Source of the DNA: Cladobotryum mycophilum
Lineage: Eukaryota; Ascomycota; Sordariomycetes; Hypocreales; Hypocreaceae
Reading direction: 5' to 3'
DNA length: 64,000 nt
Assembly (NCBI GenBank): GCA_036429605.1
Contig: CM071589.1
Location: 4,464,001-4,528,000, forward strand
Part shown: positions 1 to 11,080 of the stretch, piece after piece
How positions within the stretch are numbered: position 1 is the first letter of the stretch
How the letters are laid out: each line of letters opens with the position of its first letter
The notes under the pieces: model-generated
The model's database searches: none
The model's input: only the letters and a program-made list of their open reading frames with translations
Told to the model about the DNA's origin: nothing
Made by a program: the position numbers and the translations under genes

Positions 1-1534
1 GGTATCTTGTCGTCGCCGAAACGGCCAAGACGTTGTTCTTAATACTGCTGGTAGCAAGATGATTCAAGACGGTATGGTTCGGCATGTTCAAAACACTGTT
101 GTCATCCTTCATCAACGTCGCCGCATTCAGAATCGGTTTGCCCAAAAAGCCCGGCAAGCTCGGCGGCGTGGGCAGCTTCTCAATCGCCGCGACAGCATTG
201 CGATACGCGGGGGAGTCTTCCGCCTGGTCAAAGTCGAGCAGATATTGCGGGATCGGATGGTTGTATGCGTCCGGCGGCAGGACAGCCTTGCCCTTGGGGG
301 CTCTTTGTTCCTTTAATTGCGAGGGGGTGCGGGATGCTTGTCCATCCTCCTCGTCGGCGGCGGGGGCAAAAGGTTTGTCCTTTCGAGCGTCGTCGGGGTT
401 GACTTCGATATAGTTGACAAGGTTGTTTCCGAAATCGACCGTCGTGGGCAAGCCGGGCGATGTCTGCATGATACCGTCCACGAGGAAGCGCACATGGTGA
501 GTACCGGGGAGGATGTAAATTGTGGCGGCGAAAACACCGGGTTGGCCTTCGCTGCAATTGGCCTCGAGTTAGTAACAAGGGATATCATGATCGGCGCAAC
601 AACAACAAAGAAAGGATGGGATTGATTGGTGAGGTGACACGCCAATTGAGACATGCCACTACGTTCTTAGTGCGACCACCACAGAATCGCAACAAGTGCA
701 TGTAGCCGAATTGGACAGTCTCGAAATGCCGGGCGTGTCAGGATAACGGCTGCCGACTTACACAGGATGTAATCGATGTTTTCTATTCCATTGGAAAATA
801 GTACCGGTCACATAGATCTTCTCACCACCGCCTCTCCATTCGAGTCGAGTGGGGACAACAGGCCGGGTTTTGTCGACGCGCAATTCCTCGCCCTCGTCCT
901 CCTCTAATGTATTTGTGCTAAGGGCGGAGCTCTTTCTGGTCAAGCCATCTGATGACTCGCCCAGATCGATATCTGTCAGGGTCTCGTCGGGGCCGAGGAT
1001 GGGTGAACCGGGAGTATGTACTTCTTCTTCAATTGGTAGAGGCAGGCGCGGCGGCCGGTTTATGTACATGTCTGTAAGACTGTTGGTGGCCATGAGGATG
1101 GAGTCGGGGACATTAGTTAGGTGAGGTTGGTGGGAATGGTGGGAGCGAAAGGAAGCGGCCTCGATCGGGACGTCGACAGGCTTGGACGGTTCGTCGAGGA
1201 ATGCGGCGACGGGCCGCGACTCGGAGGACTTGGCCGGGGTGGTGGAGACGTTGCTGTGCGGCGAAGCGCTGAGGGAGGAGACGGCGGTGGTGGGAGGCAG
1301 GATCTTTGGGTTGCTCAAGGAGCCGGCAGTTGAGCCTTGGGCCTGAGCCAGTGAGGGTTCGGGAGGCACGACAGCTCGGTGAGCGGTGTGAATGGGTATG
1401 ATGTTGCGGGAGGCGTCCTTGCGGTGATGGCGAGGTGAGTCGTGACCCAAGGCCGAGGCTGAGGCGGATGTTGATGCCGGAGACGGCGAGGCAGGCCTGC
1501 CCGACTTGTTGGACGCCGAGTGGTTGTTGCCCAT
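1..1534 (-). CDS. SNF1/AMPK kinase complex beta subunit (Gal83/Sip2 family), 3' end cut by window edge
   Basis: Scaffold subunit of the SNF1/AMPK energy-sensing kinase complex, linking the catalytic alpha and the gamma subunits. Exons run 1534..762 and 551..<1, with an intron at 552-761 (donor GTAAGT, acceptor TTGCAG, Val codon split across it). The start MGNNHSAS carries Gly2 in an N-myristoylation context, which is usual for this family and decided the start over an upstream in-frame Met at 1681. A long Ser/Pro-rich low-complexity N-terminus (about residues 3-235) precedes a glycogen-binding CBM48 domain (EWRGGGEKIYVTGTIFQWNR, then ILPGTHHVRFLVDG). The ASC domain follows (PIPQYLLDFDQ, LNHLATSSIKNNVL). 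About 441 residues are visible and the family suggests only a short tail is missing. The frame is open with no correction needed. I am very confident of the family. Confidence 0.93.
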
Positions 1535-2350
1535 GGCTTTGACCGGGGGTGAGAGAAATAGCAGTTGAGAATTGGGAGTGGGAGGGGGATGGGAGGGGGT
1601 TCCCAAGTCCGGGTCCAAGTCCAGGTCCAGGTCCAGAGTCGGTTCGGTGGCTGCTTTCGTTGCACCAGGCACCACAAGCAACTCACCTCACTTCACTGCC
1701 TGAAACTGCACTGCACTGCACTGCACACTTTTTTTGGGCTGGCCCAGCGCGGGATGGGGATGGGGATAGTGATAGGGATTGGAGATGGTGGGTGGGAGGG
1801 GAGGGGAGGGGCAGAGGAAAGGGAAACTCCGGGGGTTGTTTAGAATGATAACAACGTGGTTGATTGCGTCTGGTTGATGAGGATAAGGTGGTGGATATTT
1901 TTTCGGCGTAGATGGGTGCCAAAGATGGCAGCAAAGACGATAAATCTTTTTTTATCTTGTCTTCTTTTTTTGCCCTTGTTGGATTTCTTTAGTAATAATA
2001 GTGATAGTGGTGATGGTGATGGTGGTGGTTGCTCTAGAGTCTAGAACTTGTGGGTGTTATTGGGATGATGCCTGTATTTCAGCGCCAAGAGACGTTGTGG
2101 CATCAGGACACCTTTTTTTAGAGGGGGAGATGAGATGCTTGTCAGAGCTGCGAGTCTATCTCACAGGTGGTCTTGTCCGTCCGCTTGCCCGCCCCGATGC
2201 TGCCGCGATAAGGCAATTGGAATTGGAACCCTGCGTCCAAGGTTCGTAGGCGTATGATGATCGGATTTGACAGTGGGAGCAAAGGGAACACACACAAACA
2301 AACAACTGTTGTGGTCTGTTTTGTTCACCTACACTCCCTGCGCTGCGGTG

Positions 2351-2460
2351 GTGCTGTGGTGCTGTGGTGCTGTCACTTTGCTGCCTGTAGCCTCCCGTCG
2401 TGCAGAAAGATCGTGGAGTGAGTGAGTGTGTGTGTGCGTGTGCGCGTATGTATGTCTGTG
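2351..2460. repeat. Simple-sequence tracts: (GTGCTGTG)3 and a GT-rich run
   Basis: Three tandem octamers GTGCTGTG at 2351-2373 are followed about 45 bp later by a purine/pyrimidine-alternating GTGA/GTGT/GCGC tract at 2416-2460. Confidence 0.8.
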
Positions 2461-2798
2461 GTTGGCTAATGATGATGATAATGATAATGGATAGTGCAAA
2501 GTATTATAGTACGGATTAGTTTGGGCAATCAACTGACAAGCAAGAGCGGAACGAGGGGCAAGTTCTGTCTTTATTAATGAATGCCAGCTTGTTTTTTTCT
2601 ACTACTCCGTACTCACTACAAGTACATACTTGCAATTTTTACCCCACGTCTCCACCAACCAACAGAGATGCATGCATGAGTTGAATGAATGGCATTTCTC
2701 AATCAATCCATGACAGGATGGCTTTGGCTTCCGAACTTTGCTGGATGAAATACCTCCTAGTAGGTACTCGTAGGTACTCCCCCATCTCCGTCGTATTG

Positions 2799-2821
2799 CC
2801 CTGCCCTGCCCTGCCCTGCCC
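2799..2821. repeat. (CCTGC)n pentanucleotide repeat
   Basis: More than four perfect CCTGC units lie in the gene-free stretch. A similar GC-rich pentamer array, TGGGC, recurs at 16901-16920, also in a long spacer. Confidence 0.85.
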
Positions 2822-3646
2822 AACCTACAAGTAACTAACAAATGACCGTTTTCGGCTCTTCTTTTTTGTGTTAGTGTCACTGAAATAAATTAATACCAAA
2901 CTGAATATATTCCCCAAGTTATTAATTAGTTTTACTCATGAGGGAGCGCGCCTCCTCCCTCAACTGGAGATATCATCCATGGTTCTAGAAAGAAAGAAGG
3001 AACAAAAAACTCCACACTTTGCTAATTAGGGTAGGTATTGTTTATATTGCTACTCCATATGCTTAAACCCCTCCCCCTCGTACCCAGGTTTTCCTTCATT
3101 CTCATACGAAACTGCCAATCACAACCCTGGCTAGTCCTTGCCATAAACACCAACAAGTCCAATGTATCTGCCTCTATTCCCTGTTCAAATCCGAATTGAC
3201 AGCCTTTTTTATTATTCATGCTTTCTATTTAATGCCTCAGTACTGGTTGGGGTGACATGTACAAAACATCATGCCATGGATCTATTAATACTCTATACAG
3301 GGTAGTCGGGGTTTGTAATGATAATCCACACTACTCCGTACATTCAATCCGTTTCCGTCAACGCCACAACATCCCACCACCAGCCACACTCTAGCATGAA
3401 TGTCTTCAACGTAATCTCACCGTAGCTCGTTAGCCCGTGCCCTGAGCAATGAGCATGTGTTCAAGGCATCGACATCTTCAAACGACAGCGTTAGCATTAC
3501 TACAACGACTTAACTACTACTAAACCCTCCCATTAAACTCAATCTCCAACTTTCTTCTTGCTCCCTCCAAAGCGCACACATATTTATTTATGCACGAACC
3601 TCGCTTCCTACACCAATAAATAAACCAACTCATCATCAAATACAAC

Positions 3647-4355
3647 ATGGAATCCCAACCAGCCATGGCCGACCAGGGCGGTGCGTCTGCCGTCCTCGAC
3701 TCCCTCGTCCACGGCGCTCGCATAGCGTATAGCTTCCAATGGTCCCGCTACCTCTCCTGGATCACTCGCTTTATCTCCTTCCCCTTCAGAGTCATGTGGA
3801 TCCCGTTTCCCTACATCGCGCACGTCCTGGCCGTCATCTTCGCCCCGGTCACGTATCTGCTGTCCTATTTCACGGCCTGGTGTAATGGCGTCATAGCGTT
3901 CCTGGCTAGTCTGCAGGTGAGCTCTTACGACATGAACACCATGACATGACCCCCCCCTTCACTCAATTCAGGTGTAACTGGCTAACAAAAAAAAAACAAT
4001 TCTATCAGCCCCTATACACCTATGTATGGAAAACATCTCTGCTGCCGTAATGGTTTCGGGAATCAGACCACTGACAACTCTATAGTTTGGAACTGCCGCG
4101 GCTGTCGGCATTATTGCTGGCATCACTCTGGCCACCTCTTCCTCCATCATCACCACCTATCTAGGCATGCAAGAGGATCCCTACGATACTGCTCGCAAAG
4201 AGAAGAAAGCTCTCCCATCCTCGGCCAGCTCCAGAGATGGATCCTCATCCAATGAGACCGAATGGTACTGGACCGAACCCTCGCCATCTCGACGACGTCC
4301 CGCCACAGGGCTGCTGTCGCAAACCATCATGGAGGAGGATGACTCCGACATATGA
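3647..4355 (+). CDS. Small conserved-looking fungal membrane protein, function unknown
   Basis: Three exons: 3647-3916, 4009-4023 (only 15 nt, encoding PLYTY) and 4086-4355, giving 184 residues. The splice sites are CAG|GTGAGC..TATCAG and TAT|GTATGG..CTATAG, all in phase 0. Residues about 36-90 are hydrophobic and aromatic, with Pro-broken segments (ITRFISFPFRVMWIPFPYIA). A second hydrophobic segment follows the micro-exon (about residues 96-122, FGTAAAVGIIAGITLATSSS). The C-terminus is Ser/Arg-rich, charged and probably cytosolic, ending EEDDSDI. The joined reading across the micro-exon gives one smooth membrane segment, which supports the splicing model. I do not recognise a named family. 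Hydrophobic hairpin proteins of the ER or lipid droplets are one possibility, but that is a guess. Confidence 0.72.
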
Positions 4356-4605
4356 ATTAACGATGCCTCGCTCCTGATTCTTATAAATCATTACTGTATT
4401 AGTAGCAAGATACCCCTTTAGTTTCGCTTACAACTGCAGCAAGTACAAAAAAATGGCCCTTTGTTTTCCCAGCCAGCCAACGCCGTTTGAGCCTGTGCAA
4501 ATTTGTGGATATCATCTGTACGAAACGACCTTTCAACAATACAATCCAATACAGTTAGTTAGTTCCCCCTGTTCATCTAGTGCTTTCCAATCAATGTGAA
4601 TTCCT

Positions 4606-6555
4606 TCATCGCCGGTACATGTCCCGATCTGCCCGGTCTCGGTCCCGGCTCCTTTCATGTATTGGTGATCGAGTCCTGCTTCTTGTCCTGCGGTCCCGAT
4701 CATATCGACGTCCGCCCTCTTTACTATTGGGGCGCCTTCGTTCGTCTCGAGGACGGTCATCTCGGGGACGATCATCGTCTCGTCGTCTTCCTCCACCATC
4801 ATCTCGGTTGTAGCTTGGTATATATGTATCCACATCTGCTGCCCGGATCGGTCCCCTACTCCGAGGTGGCCGATCTCGTTCACGGTGGTCTTGCTCGTCC
4901 CTATTCCGCTCCTGAGGAGGTCGCACTGGAGGTCCTCGCTCCTTTTGCCAGGCTGGTCTGCGTTCTTCGGGACCACCCCCTATAACGCGCGCCATTTGCG
5001 CCATTTGCGCCATTTCGACTGCCGTATCCTTCGCTGTTGAACCCAGCAGTAGCGCCATTGGCATCTGGTCCCAAGCCCACGGTACCTCCCTTGGGCGCTG
5101 GTGGGAGTGCAGCCTTGCGGTCGTGAAACTTTCTTCGATCTAGCTCATGACTCTCCTCGTAGGTGGGGATCTGGTGAGGTTCCATAGGTAGAGGCTCCTT
5201 TTTGAAATAAGGGTGTTCCAATGCATCCACGGCATTGATACGAGTTTTCCAATCCAACTTTAACAAATCTTTCAGCAGAGCGATGGCCCCAGGACCGTAG
5301 CTAAAGAATCCCTGTTAGTCTTCAGAAGACAAGCAAGCAAGCAAGCAAACATGTATGATAGATAGATATGACATACTCTCTGAATCGGGTCTGCAAATTT
5401 CCCGGGCGAGATCTTGGTGACAGGTGCTCCCCCCAGGCAGACCCTTCCACCCTGGCATATTTTCGTCGGTTGGTGATCCCATCAAATCCCAGATAATCTC
5501 AAGCTGATGGGCGTCGCTCTCGCCGGCAAGGATAGGTTTGCCAAACAGCATCTCGCCAAACACACATCTGAAACGTTGTTAGCACGATGGGAGCTAGAAT
5601 AGGAGTACAGGAGGACTGAGGAGTTTCGTCTTACCCAACGCCCCAGACGTCAATAGCCGTTGTATATTGTCTCAGCTGTAGCAAAAGTTCAGGAGGACGG
5701 TACCAACGTGTCACGACCAGTCCCGTATAATCACGACGGCCGTCTCCCATCGGCTTGTTAGGCCTTGGTGTTGGTCCGTCGTAATGCCGAGCCAAACCGA
5801 AATCTGCAATCTGCAAGATACCCTTATTGTTGATAAGGAGATTGGCCGCTTTCATATCTCGGTGGAGGATGTGGTTATCGTGGAGATAGCGTAGGCCCTG
5901 GAGCAGCTGTAACATGTAACATTTTATCTGGGCTTCTTTAAAGTGGACAGATGGGTTGTCGAGGAGTCCTGATAAATCGTGGTCCATGTAAGGCGTTACC
6001 ATGTACATGATGGGCTTTTTACGCTTATCGGCTGTGGCGGTTGGATGTGATTAGTGAACGAAAGTCCGACAAGAGGCTCTTGGTGGCGAGCATGGCACAA
6101 TAACGTACTTGCTTTCGTTGGGTGCTCGACAGCCATATCTTCCAGTTTCAAGATATTGTGGTGAGATAGCAGCTTGAGAAGCTTAATCTCTCGGAGGGCG
6201 GTAATCGGGAACTGAATCAAGTCAGATATGGGGGCTTGGATCTCCAAAGACGCTCGTATAACGTACGCCATCCTTTTCGTGATGCATTATAATTTTCTTG
6301 AGAGCAACTAGCGCGCCAGTCTTTCGCGATCGGGCGCGATGGACCTCACTGAGTCGTTTGCGTCAGCCCATGCCCGCGGAAACAAAAGTCATCATGTATA
6401 TTATCGTACCCAAATGTTCCTTCGCCCAACTTCCCCTGTAGCTCATAGTCGGAGATGCGCGAACAACCCTGGAAGCTAGATTTTGGCCGGAGATGGTTGA
6501 GGGCAAAGGTGCGTGGCGAGGTGCCATCGGGGGTGTTTTCTGAGGGTTGCTCCAT
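4606..6555 (-). CDS. BUR1: BUR1/CDK9-like cyclin-dependent kinase; reading frame broken by two single-base indels
   Basis: Catalytic subunit of the fungal P-TEFb-like BUR complex, a nuclear kinase acting on RNA polymerase II and elongation factors. Exons on the minus strand: 6555-6410, 6348-6267, 6211-6109, 6031-5635, 5567-5377 and 5300-4606, about 537 residues once corrected. Visible motifs are the Gly-rich loop GKLGEGTFG, catalytic Lys in VALKKI (about residue 66), the CDK9-type helix PITALRE (78-84), HRDMKAANLL, DFGLARHYDG and the T-loop TGLVVTRWYRPPEL. The C-terminus is Arg/Asp/Ser-rich and disordered. Two frame breaks occur. Exon 5 needs one more base in the C6 run 5429-5434 to read GGEHLSPRSRPGNLQTRF. 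Exon 6 needs one base fewer in the C5 run 4976-4980 to join GARYR to GGPEERRPAWQ. Intron phases fit only with the exon 5 correction. Both breaks are probably sequence errors. Confidence 0.92.
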
Positions 6556-8971
6556 GGCGCACTAAGAAGCGTCGTCGATTGCGATTGCGACTGTGATGGT
6601 GAAGGATGCGATGAAGAGAAGATGGTGCGGCAAGTCGACGGCTCTCAAAGGAACGCGCGTGTTACAGGAGGATGTGCAGTTGTCAGGCGCGCATCGCCGT
6701 CAGCAGTTTTGATCTCTGGTGGTCCAGAGAGTGCGAGTGTGTGTAAAATATGCTTTCGCTTTGGTTGGACAATGGACTTGAGTGATAGTTTTGCTGTCGT
6801 GTTAATTAGAAAATGCTAAGGGGTGTCGCTGAAGTGGCTGATGACAATGAAGGGTAGGAATAAAGATGAAGTCAAGATAATAAAATGAAAGACCTGAGAT
6901 GCCAGGCCAAGGTTTCTTGGTGTAACTTTCCACAGCACTCACTTTGAAGAGGTACGTACTAATTACCTGTACTCAGAAATTCAGGCCCCCCCAAGATGGC
7001 GGCGGCGGGCTACGCTTGTCCCAATCGGCCACTTCACTGATGATTGGAGGCTACCACGCAGGTACTTGAGGGGCTTATGCAAAGGAGTGTCAACTTTGGG
7101 TATAGGCTCAGTATTGCACTGACAGAACTCGGGCAATTTTGGACGCAGAAATCGCTCCAACCACGTTTTATATCTTTGACAGGCCCCCTGCAGACGAACA
7201 GTCAGTTGTGAATTCCGCACCAGAAGCCAAATTGAGAAGGAAAAAAGTGTCCGTTTCTAGATTCATGAAGATGCGACGCTGGGAAAGGAAATGACGTAGA
7301 TATAGTGAGCACACACAACACGGGCCGTCAGCGGGTCTTATTTTCCTTCTTTCTCAGGGTTATCAACTACCTAAATAATAAGGTGGCAATACTAATGGAT
7401 GCCTGTACATACTGTACTGAATACTCTGTATGCTGGCTGGTTAAAGAACATGGCACTGCACCTCGTCACCGATTGCTTAGATCACATCACATGCCCCTCC
7501 GATCGCAGTGCCGAATGTCTTGTATTTTGCTAACCATGGCCATCGAGGGGCTTGCCCAACTTGGTCAGAAGATAGTATGTACTCCTTGTAGCGGCAAGTG
7601 TTGGGGGTCTCTGAACGATGAACACCAATCACAGCCTTGATCGCGTTTGGAATGCTGCAGAATGCTGCGACTTGATGATATCTGTTCCAAGGTACTTATA
7701 AGGGAAATGTTGGGCTCAAGACGTCAACATCTTGTAATATCCGGTGGTACTAAGCGTAGACTTGGCTCTGCAGTAGAGCTAGAAGTACTGCTCGCTACGG
7801 CGTACGTAACAAGCAAGCTTTGTACTTGCAGGAGGTAAACCATGGCTGCTCCAGGGCTCCCTTTCAAATGCAGGGAATAAGCCGCCCGTATGCGATGGAA
7901 CGCTAAGGTACCAATGCATCTCCAGCGCATCCAGTGTTTTTTTTTAGTGGACTGGAGACTGGGGACTGGATAAGATAAGATAAGAGAGAGACATATGCAT
8001 CCTTAAGTGAAAGAAAACGGGACGTAATAGGATGGGGGGGGCTTTGGACTTTTGGACTTTGTTGATAGACGATATCTTACATTCTCTAGTCTAGTCTAGA
8101 TTTCTCATATTGTTACACATTTCTTCGTGTTTGTCAACGTCTCTGGTGTTTCTACTTCATCTTAGGATCTTCTTCTTCTTCCTCCTCCCCAGATTGTCTT
8201 ACAGCCAGCACTAACAACACCACTAATACCTACTAACAATCCGTCGTCCTTTGAATTAAGACACTGCCCGAAAAAGAAACAGTTGAAGATAAAAAAAAAA
8301 AAAAAAAAAAAGGAAACACAAGGAAAAAAAAATGTCATTCACGAGTTTCCATTACCCCTTCGGATCCACTTGACTCGCAAAACCTCACCAAAACTCACAA
8401 AGACTACTGGAACTTTGGGTTTAAACCGTTTTTATGCTGGCAGTTACTATGACTAAACTGTTACGGCATATTTTGCCCATGCCCCGCATGATCCATGGAA
8501 TTGCCTTATTTTGCTTATTTTCGGGTTCTAGAGGCTCGTTCGTTATCTTAGACACAGACACGGATGCCCTTTCTCTTATCACTCCTCCAGCCACGGCGGT
8601 AGCGGCGGTGGCACAGGAAATCTTAAACTTGCCCGGGCATGTATTCTATCGTTTCCCTTTCTTCCTTCCTCGTGATCAACCTGATTCACCTGCTTCCTAT
8701 TTTCTTAGTTTTTTCTTTTCTTTTCTCTTCTCCTTTCTCTTCATTACCTACTTATTATCTCTTAATAAAAACTTCTATTTTCTCTCCATCTATTCATCTA
8801 GCCGTCTAATCTAGCCTTTGGTCTGTGTTCAAAATAGAATCTATTTCGCTTTGATCTTATCGATTTTGTGGCGACGCGCAGTTGAACCACTTACACCAAC
8901 CAAACCAAACCACACCCACCACACCCACCACCACCACCACCACCATCATCACCATCTTCTTCTACTTCACC
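6556..8971. other. Divergent intergenic region between BUR1 and the asparaginase gene
   Basis: About 2.4 kb without a convincing gene. It holds tandem GATAAG sites (7969-7984), further GATA-type sites nearer the asparaginase start, an A21 tract (8291-8311), pyrimidine-rich leader sequence (8690-8815) and a CAC/CAT-rich stretch just before the asparaginase ATG (8918-8956). A 126-codon frame at 8434-8814 is low complexity (Phe/Ser/Leu runs) and looks like leader sequence. Confidence 0.6.
7969..7984 (+). promoter_or_regulatory. Three overlapping GATAAG sites, candidate AreA/NIT2-type GATA-factor binding array
   Basis: GATAAG begins at 7969, 7974 and 7979, so three HGATAR-type sites overlap head to tail about 1 kb upstream of the asparaginase ATG. 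Single sites in the same spacer lie at 8542-8547 (GTTATC), 8575-8580 (CTTATC) and 8856-8861 (CTTATC). GATA factors of the AreA/NIT2 family activate nitrogen-catabolic genes in filamentous fungi, and asparaginase is such a gene. The link is inference from motif and neighbour only. Confidence 0.45.
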
Positions 8972-10540
8972 ATGTCTCCAGCACAAATCGCACCGTCTAG
9001 CCGGGTCGATGCTGCCCTACCAGAATCTCGGGTCCTCATCATCGGAACTGGTGGTACAATCTGTATGCAAGAAGGTCCAGATGGTCTCCAACCCAGTGAT
9101 GGCTTCCTGGAGACGGCTATGGCTCCTAGATCGACCTTCAATGATATGTCAGGTCCTTCAATCAAACTAAGAGCCTGTCGCAACGGCGAAATGATTCACA
9201 TCGACAGTCTTAGAACCCCACCTACAGCCTATCAACGCCATGTCCGTTATGGTGTCGTTGAGTTCAACCCTCTCCTTGATTCCAGCTCCATCTCAGCCAA
9301 CGACTGGGCCGCAATGGCCACCGCTGTCAAAGAAAACTACCATCTTTTTGACGGTTTCGTCATCCTGCACGGCACCGATTCTCTCGCTTACACGGCTTCT
9401 GCTCTCTCTTTCATGATGTCCAACTTGGGCAAGCCCGTCATTCTCACGGGCTCACAAGCTCCCATCTTTGCTCTTCAGTCGGACGCAGTCGACAACCTGC
9501 TTGGCTCTCTCATCATCGCCGGAACCTTTGTTATCCCCGAAGTCTGCCTCTTCTTTCACCATAAGCTCTACCGTGGAAACCGAACCACAAAGGTCTCGGC
9601 CGCCTCCTTCGAAGCCTTTGCCAGCCCCAATTGCGAACCTCTTGCCCAGGTTAATGGCTTGGGCGTAAATGTGAATTGGAATCTCGTTCTTCGGCCAACT
9701 ACCATCGCAGGGTTTCAGGTCAACAAGCACCTCGATACCACCCACGTTGCCTGCTTGCGCATATTCCCTGGCATCAAGCCGGAGATGATTGACGCCGTGC
9801 TTCATCTCCCTGATGTCCGCGGCCTCATCCTGGAAACGTTTGGCATGGGTAACGTTCCCGGTGGAGTTGGGCTTACTAAAGTAATTCGATCTGCTGTTGA
9901 ACGCGGCATCATTGTCGTAAACGTCAGTCAGTGTGTCAGCGGTTTCGTTTCTCCCGTGTATGCCCCTGGAACACAACTCGGCCGTGCCGGTGTCATCTTT
10001 GGCCTTGATCTCACGGCCGAGGCAGCTCTCGCCAAGCTATCGTATCTTCTAGCGCTTCCGGGGTTGACATCCGAAGATATTACCGAACAATTCTCGCGCT
10101 CTCTCCGCGGCGAAATGACCGAAATTGCACATCCTAGCTTTTCCCACCCAAGCAAACCGCTCGACAGCATTCCTTTCTCACTCACCATGCAAGAGTCCGC
10201 CTTTACGGCTCTTGGATACGCAATCAAAAACGGGGAAATTGGCCTGGTTAGGCAACTTCTCGAGGGAGACGGTAGCCAGCTCCTTGGAATAGCGGATTAC
10301 GCGGGTAACACAGCCGTACACCTCGCTGCTGTTTCTGGAAACACAGAGATTATCCGTGAGCTACTCAAGCGCGGCGCAAGCGTCCACGAGAGAAATAGGG
10401 CAAATAATTCACCCCTGTTTCTCGCAACGCTATCGGGCAATGAGGAATGCGCGCATTTGCTCAAGTCAGCCGGCGCACATCTATCTGTTGAGGAAATTGA
10501 ACGGGGGCCTCTGGCCAAATATCGTCGCGAAATGGCTTGA
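8972..10540 (+). CDS. L-asparaginase (type I, cytosolic) fused to C-terminal ankyrin repeats
   Basis: Hydrolyses asparagine to aspartate and ammonia; animal relatives with the same layout (ASPG) also show lysophospholipase activity. A single exon encodes 522 residues from MSPAQIAP. I chose this Met because the upstream in-frame codons back to 8882 encode only Thr/His/Phe low-complexity leader sequence. Catalytic motifs are LIIGTGGTICM (nucleophile Thr about residue 29) and LHGTDSLAYTASALSF (Thr135-Asp136), plus Lys in NRTTKVSA (about 207). Residues about 410-510 form ankyrin-type repeats (GNTAVHLAAVSGNTEIIREL, then NSPLFLATLSGNEECAHLL). There is no signal peptide, so the protein is probably cytosolic. 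Upstream GATA sites suggest nitrogen control. Confidence 0.93.
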   Translation: MSPAQIAPSSRVDAALPESRVLIIGTGGTICMQEGPDGLQPSDGFLETAMAPRSTFNDMSGPSIKLRACRNGEMIHIDSLRTPPTAYQRHVRYGVVEFNPLLDSSSISANDWAAMATAVKENYHLFDGFVILHGTDSLAYTASALSFMMSNLGKPVILTGSQAPIFALQSDAVDNLLGSLIIAGTFVIPEVCLFFHHKLYRGNRTTKVSAASFEAFASPNCEPLAQVNGLGVNVNWNLVLRPTTIAGFQVNKHLDTTHVACLRIFPGIKPEMIDAVLHLPDVRGLILETFGMGNVPGGVGLTKVIRSAVERGIIVVNVSQCVSGFVSPVYAPGTQLGRAGVIFGLDLTAEAALAKLSYLLALPGLTSEDITEQFSRSLRGEMTEIAHPSFSHPSKPLDSIPFSLTMQESAFTALGYAIKNGEIGLVRQLLEGDGSQLLGIADYAGNTAVHLAAVSGNTEIIRELLKRGASVHERNRANNSPLFLATLSGNEECAHLLKSAGAHLSVEEIERGPLAKYRREMA

Positions 10541-11080
10541 TCGACAATAGAGGAGTGTAGAAACAAGAAGAAAAAACAAAAGGACACCGAGAGGAATCGC
10601 GGCGAATAAGGGGAACGACAGCAACAAAGAGAAAAACATGGGAAGCAGATGGTCATTCAATATAGACGGTCGCTTCTCTTTCCCTTCTCCTCCACTCTTT
10701 AGTCTATTCTTCATTATGAAGCATATCGGACATCTGATATGGCATCCTCAAAAGCTACCTGGTTCACCTGGAATTCATGAATTGGATGATTATGTAAGAA
10801 TCATGGTATTATAAATGTATAATGGGATAATATTACCATGGTAAGAGACAGCCTTCGCAAAGAACCGCAACAGACCTCAATGAAAGCAATTCGATGATAG
10901 GGATTTCAACGATGGTGTTGTTGGAAGGGTATTTCAATGGCAGCAAATTGTTTTGGATAATGAACGGAATTGTAGCCATCGGCTTACCCATGAATACAAA
11001 CTATGAACTATTCTTTGCTTGCCCTCCTCTTGCATAGTAAGAGACCTCTCTGGATCGCAGTCATTTGTAGAGTAGATGGT
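10541..11080. other. 3' flank of the asparaginase gene
   Basis: Nothing gene-like seen. It is moderately AT-rich downstream sequence between two converging transcription units. Confidence 0.5.

Larger units (their letters stand above)
1535..3646. other. Divergent intergenic region between the AMPK beta gene and the small membrane-protein gene
   Basis: No convincing gene. It serves as 5' flank for both neighbours. It holds a (GTGCTGTG)3 array at 2351-2373, a GT/CG-rich tract at 2416-2460, a (CCTGC)n pentanucleotide array at 2799-2821, and two copies of TACTCCGTA (2603-2611 and 3332-3340). Paired GTAGGTACT words lie near 2758-2779. The open frames here are short and of low-complexity composition. 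Confidence 0.6.

Noticed and set aside
4606..6555. BUR1 as a true pseudogene
   Set aside because: Kinase motifs are intact and the only lesions are single-base changes in G/C runs of the same kind found in three other housekeeping genes.
8434..8814. 126-codon frame before the asparaginase gene
   Set aside because: Phe/Leu/Ser low-complexity reading of a pyrimidine-rich leader, with no conserved feature.
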